Source: Streptomyces chartreusis (GTDB lineage Bacteria > Actinomycetota > Actinomycetes > Streptomycetales > Streptomycetaceae). From it: a DNA stretch of 64,000 bases. Position numbers and translations under genes: made by a program. The DNA lies in contig NZ_CP023689.1 in assembly GCF_008704715.1 (NCBI RefSeq), positions 2,480,001 through 2,544,000 on the forward strand, given 5' to 3'. Below the pieces are notes generated by a model. That model was not told where the DNA came from and made no database searches. It was given only the letters and a program-made list of their open reading frames with translations. Numbering within the stretch: the first letter of the stretch is position 1; every line of letters begins with the position of its first letter. Shown here in pieces: positions 19,615 through 28,900 of the stretch.

Positions 19615-20730
19615 TCAGCCGGTGACGCCGGCCTTGTCGCAGGCGGCCTTGTACTTGCCGGTGCAGATCTCATCGGCGGTGTAGACGCCGTCCTTGATGA
19701 CGGTGTCGTTGATGTTGTCCTTCGTCAGCGAGGTGACGGGGACGAGGACCGCCGGGATGGCCTTCGCGCTGCCGCTGTCGACCTTGTCCTTGGCGATGGA
19801 GTCGAGCGACTTGCCCTGGGCGAGCGCGACAGCCATCTCGGCGGCGGCGTCGGCCTCGGGGGCGTACGGCTTGTAGACGCTCATGTACTGCTCACCGGTG
19901 ACGATGCGCTGCACGGCGGCCAGCTCGGCGTCCTGACCGGTGACCGGGACGGTAATGCCCGCGGCCTTGAGCGCGGTGATGATACCGCCGGCCATGCCGT
20001 CGTTGGCGGAGTAGACGCCGGCGATGTTCTTCTTGCCGACGGCCGAGATCGCGGCCTCCATCTCGGAGTTGGCGTTCTCCGGCTTCCACTCCTTGGTGTC
20101 GTACTCCTTGGCGATGGTGACCTTGCCGTCAAGGGCGGAGTGCGCGCCCTCCTTGAACATGGCGGCGTTGGGGTCGGTCACCGAACCGTTGATCATGACG
20201 ACCTTGGAGTCCTTGGTGGCCTTGTCGCCCAGGGCCTTCAGCAGGGCCTCACCCTGCGTCTTGCCGACCGCCACGTTGTCGAAGGACGTGTAGGCGCTGA
20301 TCGGGCCCTCGGCCAGGCGGTCGTACGCGACGACCTTGATGCCGGCGTCGACGGCCTTCTGGACCGAGTTCTTGATCGCCTTGGCGTCGACGGCGTCCAG
20401 GATCAGGACGTCCACCTTGTTGGTGATCATGGTGTCGACCTGCTGCGCCTGCAGGTTCGCGTCCTGCTTGGCGTTGTTGTAGTCGATCGTGGCCTTGCCG
20501 TTCGTCAGCTCCTTGATCTTCTTCTCGATCAGGGGCCGGTCGAACTTCTCGTACCGAGCCGTCTGGTTCTCCGGGAGCAGGAGACCGACCTTGATGTCGT
20601 CGCCCTTGGCCGCGGAGGCGGTGGAGTCGTTGTCGCCGCCCGCTTCCTCGGCGCTGCCGCAGGCAGCCAGCGAGATGGCCATCGCACCAGCGGCAATGGC
20701 AACGGCGGCACGACGCATGCGCGTGTTCAC
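19615..20730 (-). CDS. xylF: Sugar-binding lipoprotein of xylose-type ABC importer
   Basis: 371 residues, GTG start at 20730 with GGGAGG 8 bases upstream. The lipobox LAAC (residues 21-24) marks lipidation at Cys24. A low-complexity linker is followed by a periplasmic-binding-protein type 1 fold (DIKVGLLLPENQTARYEKFD, then VDVLILDAVDAKAI, then VYSANDGMAGGI), as in xylose/galactose-binding proteins. It captures sugar outside the membrane and delivers it to XylGH. It is the first gene of the operon; the gap to xylG is about 210 bases. Confidence 0.88.
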   Translation of the reverse strand: MNTRMRRAAVAIAAGAMAISLAACGSAEEAGGDNDSTASAAKGDDIKVGLLLPENQTARYEKFDRPLIEKKIKELTNGKATIDYNNAKQDANLQAQQVDTMITNKVDVLILDAVDAKAIKNSVQKAVDAGIKVVAYDRLAEGPISAYTSFDNVAVGKTQGEALLKALGDKATKDSKVVMINGSVTDPNAAMFKEGAHSALDGKVTIAKEYDTKEWKPENANSEMEAAISAVGKKNIAGVYSANDGMAGGIITALKAAGITVPVTGQDAELAAVQRIVTGEQYMSVYKPYAPEADAAAEMAVALAQGKSLDSIAKDKVDSGSAKAIPAVLVPVTSLTKDNINDTVIKDGVYTADEICTGKYKAACDKAGVTG

Positions 20731-20851
20731 TTCAGAAACCTCCCTGACGAGGCCGCGTCCTTGCGGCCGAGGTGGCTGGAAGTCAACTCGGCCACACGTG
20801 CGACGTCAAGAAGTAAATCCTTAACGGGTTGGCAACGGTGCCATCCGTTCT

Positions 20852-22102
20852 CTAAGTGAAGGCAGGGGCAGCGGCGTGCAGCGTGCTGTCCAAAAGGGTT
20901 GAATCACCCATCTCGCTGAGCGCCAGCGCGAGTGCCCCGAGCACCTCCGCGCGACCGCCAAGTGCCCCGGGAAGAACGGAGAGTTGGCGCGCGGCACTGG
21001 GGATGGCGTAGCGTCCGACGGACTCCCGGATGGGCCCGAGGACCAGCTCACCGGCCTCGGCGAGATCACCGCCGAGGACCACTCGGCTCGGGTTCAGGAG
21101 GTTGCAGAGATTGGCGACTCCACTGCCGATGTGACGGCCGACGTCGGCGATCACCCGACGGCAGCCCGGATCTCCGTCCCTGGCCAGCCGTACGACGCCC
21201 TCCATGGTCAGATCGGTGCCGTGGCTCGACTGGAGCAGCGGGAGCACGTAGCGCGCGGCCGCGAAGGTCTCCAGGCAGCCCCGGTTTCCGCAGCGGCAGA
21301 CCGGGCCGGATTCATCCAGAGTAATATGCCCGATTTCTCCCGCAGTGCCACCCGGGCCGCGGTAGATCTTGCCGCTGATCACCAGACCGGCACCGACACC
21401 GCTGGCGACCTTGATGTACGCGAGGTCGCGCACGCCCCGCCCGCTGCCCCAGACCAGCTCCCCGAGGGCGCCCAGGTTGGCGTCGTTGTCGACGTGCACG
21501 GGCACGCCCAGGCGGCCGCCCAGCTCCTCGGCGGGCTTGGTGCCGGTCCAGCCCGGCAGGATGGCGGTGGAGCCCAGCGTGCCGGACTCCACGTCGATCG
21601 GGCCGGGTACGCCCAGACCGACCCCGGCGATCTTGGACCGGTCGACACCGGTCGCCGCGATCAGCCGGTTGACCAGCTGTTCGGCGCGGTCGAAGCCCTG
21701 CTTCGAGGAGGCGTCCACGTCCAGCGGCTCGGACTCCTCGGCCAGCACCTGATGGGCGAGGTTCCCGACCGCGACACGCAAGTGCGTATGGCCGAAGTCG
21801 ACCCCTATGACGATGCCGGCGTCCCCGCTCAGCGAGACGCTGCGGGCCCGGCGGCCGCCCGCCGAGGTGGGTGTGACCTCGACCGTTCCGCCGTCCTTGA
21901 GCTCACGGACGATATTGGAGACGGTGGCCGCGGACAGACCGGTGGTCCTCGCGATCTCCGCCTGGGTGAGAGATCCGGCCAGCCGTACGGCCCGCACGAC
22001 CCGCTCCAGATTGGCTCGGTGCAGCGACGACTGCGACCCCGGAGTCTCCACGACGACCTCCTGCGCGCGGGACCGCATCGATGAGGCCCCGTTCGTGTCC
22101 AA
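20852..22102 (-). CDS. rok7B7: ROK-family transcriptional regulator (Rok7B7-like)
   Basis: Up to 416 residues. The N-terminal winged helix reads LTQAEIARTTGLSAATVSNIVREL. It is followed by a ROK sugar-kinase-like domain with GVDFGHTHLRVA, GHITL and the zinc motif CRCGNRGCLET. The start is uncertain: TTG at 22102, or ATG at 22078 which also lacks a good ribosome site. It lies between the ngcEFG-type and xylFGH-type importers, the same place I recall for S. coelicolor rok7B7 (SCO6008), a regulator reported to affect xylose uptake, carbon repression and antibiotic production. The symbol is used on that basis. Confidence 0.82.
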   Translation of the reverse strand: MDTNGASSMRSRAQEVVVETPGSQSSLHRANLERVVRAVRLAGSLTQAEIARTTGLSAATVSNIVRELKDGGTVEVTPTSAGGRRARSVSLSGDAGIVIGVDFGHTHLRVAVGNLAHQVLAEESEPLDVDASSKQGFDRAEQLVNRLIAATGVDRSKIAGVGLGVPGPIDVESGTLGSTAILPGWTGTKPAEELGGRLGVPVHVDNDANLGALGELVWGSGRGVRDLAYIKVASGVGAGLVISGKIYRGPGGTAGEIGHITLDESGPVCRCGNRGCLETFAAARYVLPLLQSSHGTDLTMEGVVRLARDGDPGCRRVIADVGRHIGSGVANLCNLLNPSRVVLGGDLAEAGELVLGPIRESVGRYAIPSAARQLSVLPGALGGRAEVLGALALALSEMGDSTLLDSTLHAAAPAFT

Positions 22103-22180
22103 CTAGTGAACTCTAAGCTGAGCCGTTCGGGTTGCCTCCCGTCAAGAGGTTGAACCGGATCCGGGTACGTGCACACACCT

Positions 22181-22216
22181 GTGCACGCCGCTCCCAGGGA
22201 GGGGAACGGCGTGCAC
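22181..22216. terminator. Inverted repeat between ngcG and rok regulator
   Basis: Ten-base perfect arms (GTGCACGCCG at 22181-22190 and CGGCGTGCAC at 22207-22216) with a 16-base loop lie just past the ngcG stop and upstream of the ROK gene. Likely a terminator for ngcEFG; an operator role is possible. Confidence 0.5.
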
Positions 22217-22268
22217 GCGGGCGGTTTCGGAGCGCTACGTTCGACTTACGTCACCTCGCGGCCCCGGA

Positions 22269-23192
22269 CTACTTCAGAGCTCCCGCCGTCAGCCCCGCCA
22301 CCACCTGGCGCTGGAAGATGATGTAGGCCGCGAGCACCGGCAGCATCGCCATCACCAGACCGGCGAAGAGACCGGACCAGTCGCCCTTGTAGCCCTGGCT
22401 GACGGCCAGCTGCACCAGGCCCTGGGTGAGGACCCGCTTGTCGGGATCGGTGTTGAGGACCGTGGGCAGCATGTACTGGTTCCACTGGCCCAGGAAGTTG
22501 AAGATGCCCACGCTGATCAGCCCCGGCTTGGCCATCGGAAGCATGATCTGGAAGAACGTACGGCTGTGCGAGGCACCGTCGACGAAGGCCGCCTCCGCCA
22601 CCGATGTCGGCAGCGTTCGGAAGAACGCAGTGAGGAAGAACACGGTGAACGGCAGCGAGTACGCGATGTAGACCAGGATCAGCCCGTGGATCGTGTTCAG
22701 CAGTCCCATGTTGTTCACGACGTAGAAGAGCGGGACCAGCGCGAGCATGATCGGGAAGCTCATGCCGCCGATGAACAGGAAGTAGATGAAGCGGTTGCCC
22801 GGGAAGTCGAACCGGGCGAGGACGTAGGCCGCCATCGATCCCAGCACCAGGGTGCCGATCAGCGAACCTCCCACCACCAGGATGGTGTTGAGGAAGTAGT
22901 CGCTCATGTTGGCCTGGGTCCACGCCCGCGACCAGTTCGAGAAGTGCAGCTTGTCCGGCAGTGACCAGGGCGAGCTGAAGATCGAGGCGTCGTCCTTGAA
23001 GGACGTCATCACCGCCCAGAGCAGCGGCATGGCGACCATGAACGCCCAGATGACGAGCACGCCGTGGGAGAAGACGTTGAGGACGGTGCCCTCTTTCCTC
23101 TCCTTGGCGGGCGCCTTCGCCGGCACCCCGGTCTTGGTGATGGGCATCCCGGACTCGGCCGGTACGGGAGCGGTGGTCTCGGTCGTCTTCAT
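22269..23192 (-). CDS. ngcG: ABC transporter permease for GlcNAc/chitobiose (NgcG-like)
   Basis: 307 residues with six hydrophobic segments and a MalG-type EAA loop (EAAFVDGASHSRTFFQIMLP) that contacts the ATPase. It begins 3 bases after the ngcF stop. It pairs with NgcF to form the membrane channel. No ATPase gene lies nearby, as is usual for Streptomyces carbohydrate-uptake-1 importers, which rely on the shared ATPase MsiK encoded elsewhere. Confidence 0.85.
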   Translation of the reverse strand: MKTTETTAPVPAESGMPITKTGVPAKAPAKERKEGTVLNVFSHGVLVIWAFMVAMPLLWAVMTSFKDDASIFSSPWSLPDKLHFSNWSRAWTQANMSDYFLNTILVVGGSLIGTLVLGSMAAYVLARFDFPGNRFIYFLFIGGMSFPIMLALVPLFYVVNNMGLLNTIHGLILVYIAYSLPFTVFFLTAFFRTLPTSVAEAAFVDGASHSRTFFQIMLPMAKPGLISVGIFNFLGQWNQYMLPTVLNTDPDKRVLTQGLVQLAVSQGYKGDWSGLFAGLVMAMLPVLAAYIIFQRQVVAGLTAGALK

Positions 23193-23195
23193 CTG

Positions 23196-24122
23196 TCAGA
23201 ACTCCAGCCGCTCGCGACGCCCCAGCCGCATGACGACCGCGGCGAAGGCCAGCGTGACGACGAGCAGGGCCACACCGATCGTGGTGGCGTAGGCGGCCTG
23301 CCCGTCACGGAACGCTTTCTGGTACACGTACAGGACCATGACCGTGGTCGAGTAGTCGGGGCCACCGGGTCCGGTCGTCATGATGTGTACGACCGCGAAC
23401 GACTCGGCGCCGAGGGCGAGGATGCCCATGTAGACCCAGCCGGACTGCACGGTGTCCCACAGCAGCGGCAGGGTGATCCGGAAGAACGTACTGGCGCGGC
23501 CGGCCCCGTCGAGCAGTGCGGCCTCGTACAGATCCGCCGGGATGGAGGCCATGCCTGCGGAGAACAGGACCACGAAGAAGCCGACCGTGGACCAGACGAT
23601 CACTCCCATCACGGCCCACAGCGCGAGATTCGGGTCGCCCAGCCACAGCGGCTGGACGCTGTCGAGTCCGATTCCGCGCAGGATCGAGTTGATCGCTCCG
23701 CTGTCCGGGTTGTACGCGAAGGCGAACAGCAGCGCGACGATCGCGATCGAAAGGACCTGCGGGAAGAAATAGACGATCTTGTAGAACGACGACCCGCGGA
23801 CACCGGTGATGGCCGGGCCGCCCTTTCTGCGCCGGCCGCCCACATTGATCATGAAGGCGAGGAACAGCGCGAAACTGAGTGTCACCAGCGGCAGCAACAA
23901 CGCGAACAACAGGCTGTGCTGCAACGACTTCCAGAAGATGTCGTCGTCGAGCATCCTCTCGTAGTTGTCGAAGCCGACCATCTTGAATTCGGGGCTCAGC
24001 CCGGTCCAGTCCGTGAACGAGTAGTAGATGGACTGGATGAACGGCCAGACGACGAAGAGCGCGTACAGCCCCAGGGGCACCGCGAGGAACCCCACGATGA
24101 ACTTGTACTTGCCGTGCTGCAT
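23196..24122 (-). CDS. ngcF: ABC transporter permease for GlcNAc/chitobiose (NgcF-like)
   Basis: 308 residues, MalF-type permease with six hydrophobic segments and the EAA loop EAALLDGAGRASTFFRITLP. ATG start at 24122, 58 bases past ngcE. Together with NgcG it forms the channel fed by the binding protein NgcE. Gene order and the binding-protein sequence match the Streptomyces NgcEFG importer for N-acetylglucosamine and diacetylchitobiose. Confidence 0.85.
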   Translation of the reverse strand: MQHGKYKFIVGFLAVPLGLYALFVVWPFIQSIYYSFTDWTGLSPEFKMVGFDNYERMLDDDIFWKSLQHSLLFALLLPLVTLSFALFLAFMINVGGRRRKGGPAITGVRGSSFYKIVYFFPQVLSIAIVALLFAFAYNPDSGAINSILRGIGLDSVQPLWLGDPNLALWAVMGVIVWSTVGFFVVLFSAGMASIPADLYEAALLDGAGRASTFFRITLPLLWDTVQSGWVYMGILALGAESFAVVHIMTTGPGGPDYSTTVMVLYVYQKAFRDGQAAYATTIGVALLVVTLAFAAVVMRLGRRERLEF

Positions 24123-24180
24123 TGCTATCGACCCCGATCTGCGCGCGGGTGCAGCCGCTGGTGACAGGTCCTCACGGGAC

Positions 24181-25644
24181 CTACTGGTGCTTGTAGTGCT
24201 TGATCGACGTGTCCTTGACCGCCTCGTCGGCGAAGCCCTGGATCTTCTTGATGGCCTCGGCCGGGGTGAGGCGTCCGGCCATCATCTCGCCGAGACCGGA
24301 GACACCGATCTTCTCCTTCTGGAGCTGCACGTACCAGTCCTGGAGACGGGGGTTCACCACGTTCTGGCCGGCCTTGTCCAGCGCCGCGACGCCGGACTTC
24401 AGACCGGGGGTGAGCGTGATGCCGTCGGTGCCGCCGTTGTAGGCGGTGAGCGACTTGACCTTGCCGGTGAAGTTCTTGGAGCTGGCCTCGCTCAGCATGA
24501 TGCGCAGCTGCTCCATGCCGCCCGCGGTGTTCTTCGCCTTGGCCGGGACGATGAAGGGCTCACCGCCGGACGCCCAGATCGTGCCGAAGGGCATCTTGTC
24601 GGAGGAGTCGATGCCGGTCGGCGCGGAGACGGCGAGGTCGAAGTCCTTCGGGATGACGTTCGCCGACTCGTTCTCCACCCAGGAGCCGTTCGGGATGAAC
24701 AGCGCCTTGCCCTGGGCCCACGCGGTCTGCGACTGGATGTGGTCCAGGCCCGGGGTGCCCTTGAGCACGTAGCCCTTCTTGTAGAGCTCGTAGTAGGCCT
24801 CGAAGCAGGCCTTGACCGCCGGGTGCTTCCAGGCGTTCGGCTCCAGGTTGTCGATGGCGTCGAGGACCTCGACACCGCCGACCTTGCCGATCATGGGGTA
24901 GAGCGAGAAGGGGAGGTAGTACGGGTACTTGCCCGCGTACGTCCAGCCCGCCATGCCCTTCTTCTTGGCCTTCTCGCAGACCGCGAGCATCTGGTCCCAG
25001 GTCTCCGGGTACTGCTCGTCGAGCGAGTCCAGGGCCTTCTGCGAGTACCAGACGCCGTACACCGTGTAGGCGTAGTAGAGGATCCAGACCTTATCGCCGT
25101 CGAACTGGCCCATCTCGACGATGCCGGGGCGCAGCGTGTCGCGGACCTTCTTGCTCGGGTCGTCGTACGACGGGGCGTCCAGCAGGGGCGTGAGGTCGGC
25201 GAGCTGGTCCTTGCCGACCAGGACACCCATGTCCATCTGCTCGGCGCCGGAGTTGTCGATGAGGTCCGGCGGGGTGCCCTGGTTGAAACGGGGCTGGAGG
25301 GTGGACTGGATCTTCTGGGTGGCGGCGAACTTGACCGTCACCTCGGGGAAGTTCTTCTCGTAGATCTTGACGGCGTCCTCGGCATACTCCTTGCCGAAGC
25401 CGCCGTCGAACAGCACGAACTCCATCTGCGCCGTGTCATTGACGGCGAGCGGGTTCTTCGCGGTCTTCTTGCCTTCTTTGGCCTTGTCCCCGTTGCCCCC
25501 GCCCCCGCCGCTGGCACACGCGGAAAGGAAGCTCATCGTGGGTACGGAGATCAGGCCGAGCGCGGCGGACCGCTTGATCAGATCGCGACGGCCGACGCGT
25601 GCGGAGCCGTTGTACTCGGGGTTCTGGGCGGAAGTGGATCCCAT
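24181..25644 (-). CDS. ngcE: GlcNAc/chitobiose-binding lipoprotein (NgcE-like)
   Basis: About 487 residues from the ATG at 25644, with GAGG 8 bases upstream; the in-frame TTG at 25650 sits too close to that site. The N-terminus has a twin-arginine motif (RRDLIK, Arg19-Arg20) and a lipobox LSAC with Cys43, so it is a Tat-exported lipoprotein. The remainder is a family-1 extracellular solute-binding protein, and its sequence resembles NgcE of S. olivaceoviridis as I remember it. It binds GlcNAc or chitobiose released from chitin. A DasR-like operator lies about 110 bases upstream. Confidence 0.87.
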   Translation of the reverse strand: MGSTSAQNPEYNGSARVGRRDLIKRSAALGLISVPTMSFLSACASGGGGGNGDKAKEGKKTAKNPLAVNDTAQMEFVLFDGGFGKEYAEDAVKIYEKNFPEVTVKFAATQKIQSTLQPRFNQGTPPDLIDNSGAEQMDMGVLVGKDQLADLTPLLDAPSYDDPSKKVRDTLRPGIVEMGQFDGDKVWILYYAYTVYGVWYSQKALDSLDEQYPETWDQMLAVCEKAKKKGMAGWTYAGKYPYYLPFSLYPMIGKVGGVEVLDAIDNLEPNAWKHPAVKACFEAYYELYKKGYVLKGTPGLDHIQSQTAWAQGKALFIPNGSWVENESANVIPKDFDLAVSAPTGIDSSDKMPFGTIWASGGEPFIVPAKAKNTAGGMEQLRIMLSEASSKNFTGKVKSLTAYNGGTDGITLTPGLKSGVAALDKAGQNVVNPRLQDWYVQLQKEKIGVSGLGEMMAGRLTPAEAIKKIQGFADEAVKDTSIKHYKHQ

Positions 25645-25755
25645 GCTCAAGTCCTCGCCTTCTCCAGGACTCAGGCGGTGAACCGGATCACCGCCGGCAC
25701 CGCGATCGGGTCAAGCTGGGGTTGTGCAGGAAGTGCGGAATCGTGCGAAGTGCCG

Positions 25756-25771
25756 ACAGGTATAGTCCACT
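25756..25771 (-). promoter_or_regulatory. DasR-responsive-element-like site upstream of ngcE
   Basis: The plus-strand 16-mer ACAGGTATAGTCCACT matches 13 of 16 positions of the dre consensus ACTGGTCTAGACCACT. It lies about 112 bases ahead of the ngcE start. DasR is the GntR-family repressor of GlcNAc and chitin genes in Streptomyces, so control of ngcEFG by GlcNAc metabolites is expected. Confidence 0.6.
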
Positions 25772-25911
25772 TCCCGCCAGCGGAGCAAGATCGAATGCAA
25801 GGTTCACCGGTGGTCTTTTCCGAGTTGAGACCTCACGGAAATATGAGGGGCCTGTGCGCCGCTTGCCCGAAAAATCCGCGACATAAGCCCCGAATGCCAC
25901 AGCCAACACCC

Positions 25912-25941
25912 TTGACAATACTTGGCACTTGAGCCACAACT
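25912..25941 (+). promoter_or_regulatory. Probable promoter of GH92 gene
   Basis: A perfect -35 hexamer TTGACA (25912-25917) is followed after 18 bases by ACAACT (25936-25941), a weak -10. The predicted start near 25948 would place the palindromic operator at 25961 in the initial transcribed region, where a bound repressor would block elongation. Confidence 0.4.
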
Positions 25942-25960
25942 GATCCTTGCGCAGCGAATT

Positions 25961-25972
25961 GACAACGTTGTC
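25961..25972. promoter_or_regulatory. Palindromic operator GACAACGTTGTC, copy 1
   Basis: A perfect 12-base palindrome with a central CG, typical of LacI-family operators, 25 bases ahead of the first GH92 start. An identical copy lies at 33428-33439 upstream of the second GH92 gene. Confidence 0.6.
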
Positions 25973-25997
25973 CCGTGCGCAGGGAGGGTACCGGCTT

Positions 25998-28900
25998 ATG
26001 CAGCAGAGAGCTCGGCACAGATGGGGTACGGCGGTCGTGTCGGCGACCGCCTTTTGTTTGGCCGTGGGCTCGCAGGGCGCGGCGGTCGCCCTGCCCCAAG
26101 CGCCCGCCGCGGCGGACCGGGAGTTCGCGTCGTCCTTCGAGGCGGACGACCCGGCACCCGACTGGCTCAACACCGTCGACACCACCGCGGACGGCGGCAA
26201 GCGCGCCTCCGGTGTGGACGGCGGCTACAGCAGCGGCATCCCGGGCAACGTGACCGACCATGTCACGGACGTACGGGCGAACGGGGAGAACTCCGGCGGC
26301 GGTGAGGTGAAGGAGAACCTCGTCGACGGGGAGCCCAGCAGCAAGTGGCTGGTTTTCGAGACCACCGGGTGGGTCGAGTTCGACCTGGACAAGCCGGTGA
26401 AGATCACCAAGTACGCGCTCACCTCGGCCAATGACTACGCGGAGCGCGACCCGCGGGACTGGACCCTGAAGGGCTCCTCCGACGGCAAGGACTGGAAGAC
26501 CGTCGACACCCGCTCGGACGAGACGTTCTCCGAACGGTTCCAGACAAAGACGTACGATCTCGCGGAATCGGCCGAATACCAGCACTTCCGGCTTGAGGTC
26601 ACCAAGAACAACGGCGCCTCGGGCATCCTCCAGCTCTCCGACGTCCAGTTCTCCACGGGCGGCGGCGACGCACCGATACCGCAGGACATGCTCTCCCTGG
26701 TCGACCGGGGCCCGAGCGGCTCGCCGACCGCGAAGGCGGGCGCCGGCTTCACCGGCAAGCGGGCGCTCAGGTACGCCGGCCGGCACACCGCGGACGGTCG
26801 GGCGTACTCGTACAACAAGGTCTACGACGTGAACGTCGCCGTCGGCCGCGACACCCGGCTGTCCTACCGCGTCTTCCCGTCGATGGCGGACGGCGACCTC
26901 GACTACGACGCCACGAACGTCTCCGTCGACCTCGCCTTCACCGACGGCACCCATCTGAGCGACCTCGGCGCCACCGACCAGCACGGCTTCCCGCTGACGC
27001 CGCGCGGGCAGGGCGCCTCCAAGGTGCTCTACGTCAACCAGTGGAACAACGTCGCCTCGCGGATCGGGTCGGTCGCGGCGGGCAAGACCGTCGACCGGAT
27101 ACTCGTGGCCTACGACTCCCCCAAGGGCCCGGCGAAGTTCCGGGGCTGGCTGGACGACATCGCGCTGAAGCAGGTGGCTCCCGAGAAGCCCAAGGCGCAT
27201 CTGTCCGACTACGCGCTCACCACCCGCGGGACCCTCTCCAGCGGCGGTTTCTCGCGCGGCAACAACTTCCCGGCGACGGCCGTGCCGCACGGCTTCAACT
27301 TCTGGACGCCGGTGACGAACGCGGGCTCGCTGAGCTGGCTGTACGACTACGCCCGCTCGAACAACGCCGACAACCTGCCGACGATCCAGGCGTTCAGCGC
27401 CAGCCATGAGCCCAGCCCCTGGATGGGTGACCGGCAGACCTTCCAGGTGATGCCGTCGGCCGCCTCCGGCACCCCGGACACCGGGCGTGAGGCGCGCGAG
27501 CTGGCCTTCCGGCACGAGAACGAGACCGCGCGGCCGTACTACTACGGGGTGCGGTTCGAGAACGGGCTGAAGGCCGAGATGGCGCCCACCGACCACGCGG
27601 CGGTGCTGCGCTTCACCTACCCGGGTGATGACGCGAGCGTCCTCTTCGACAACGTGACGGACCAGGCGGGGCTCACGCTCGACAAGGAGAGCGGGACCTT
27701 CACCGGCTACTCGGACGTGAAGTCCGGGCTGTCCACGGGCGCGACCCGGCTGTTCGTGTACGGCACCTTCGACAAGCCCGTGACCGAGGGTTCCTCCAGC
27801 GGGGTGAAGGGCCGTCTGCGCTTCGACGCCGGGGACGACCGGACCGTCACGCTGCGTCTCGCCACCTCGCTGATCAGCATCGACCAGGCGAAGGACAACC
27901 TGCGCCAGGAGGTCGACGGCGCCTCCTTCGAGACGGTGAAGTCGCGCGCCCAGCGCCAGTGGGACAAGCTCCTCGGCAAGGTCGAGGTCGAGGGCGCGAC
28001 GCAGGACCAGCTGACCACGCTGTACTCCAGCCTGTACCGGCTGTACCTGTACCCCAACTCGGGCTTCGAGAAGGTCGGTTCGAAGTACCAGTACGCGTCG
28101 CCGTTCTCGCCGATGCCGAACCCGGACACCCCGACGCACACCGGCGCGAAGATCGTCGACGGCAAGGTGTACGTCAACAACGGCTTCTGGGACACCTACC
28201 GGACGACCTGGCCCGCGTACTCGCTGCTCACGCCGAGCCAGGCGGGTGAGATGGTCGACGGCTTCGTGCAGCAGTACAAGGACGGCGGCTGGACCTCCCG
28301 CTGGTCCTCCCCCGGCTACGCGGACCTGATGACCGGCACGTCCTCGGACGTCGCCTTCGCGGACGCCTACGTCAAGGGCGTCGACTTCGACGCGAAGTCC
28401 GCGTACGACGCGGCCGTGAAGAACGCGACCGTGGTGCCCCCGTCGTCCGGTGTGGGCCGCAAGGGCATGTCGACCTCGCCCTTCCTCGGCTACACCAACA
28501 CCGAGACGCACGAGGGCCTGTCGTGGGCGCTGGAGGGCTACCTCAACGACTACGGCATCGCGAAGATGGGCCAGGCCCTCTACAAGAAGACCGGCGACAA
28601 GCGGTACAAGGAGGAGTCCGCGTACTTCCTCAACCGCGCGCAGGACTATGTCAACCTCTTCGACTCCAAGGCCGGCTTCTTCCAGGGCCGCGACGAGAAG
28701 GGCGACTGGCGCGTCGAGTCCTCGAAGTACGACCCGCGGGTGTGGGGTTACGACTACACCGAGACCAATGGCTGGGGCTACGCCTTCACCGCCCCGCAGG
28801 ACAGCCGGGGCCTCGCGAACCTCTACGGGGGCCGCAGCGGTCTCGGCGACAAGCTCGACGAGTACTTCGACACCCCGGAGACGGCCTCGCCCGACTTCGT

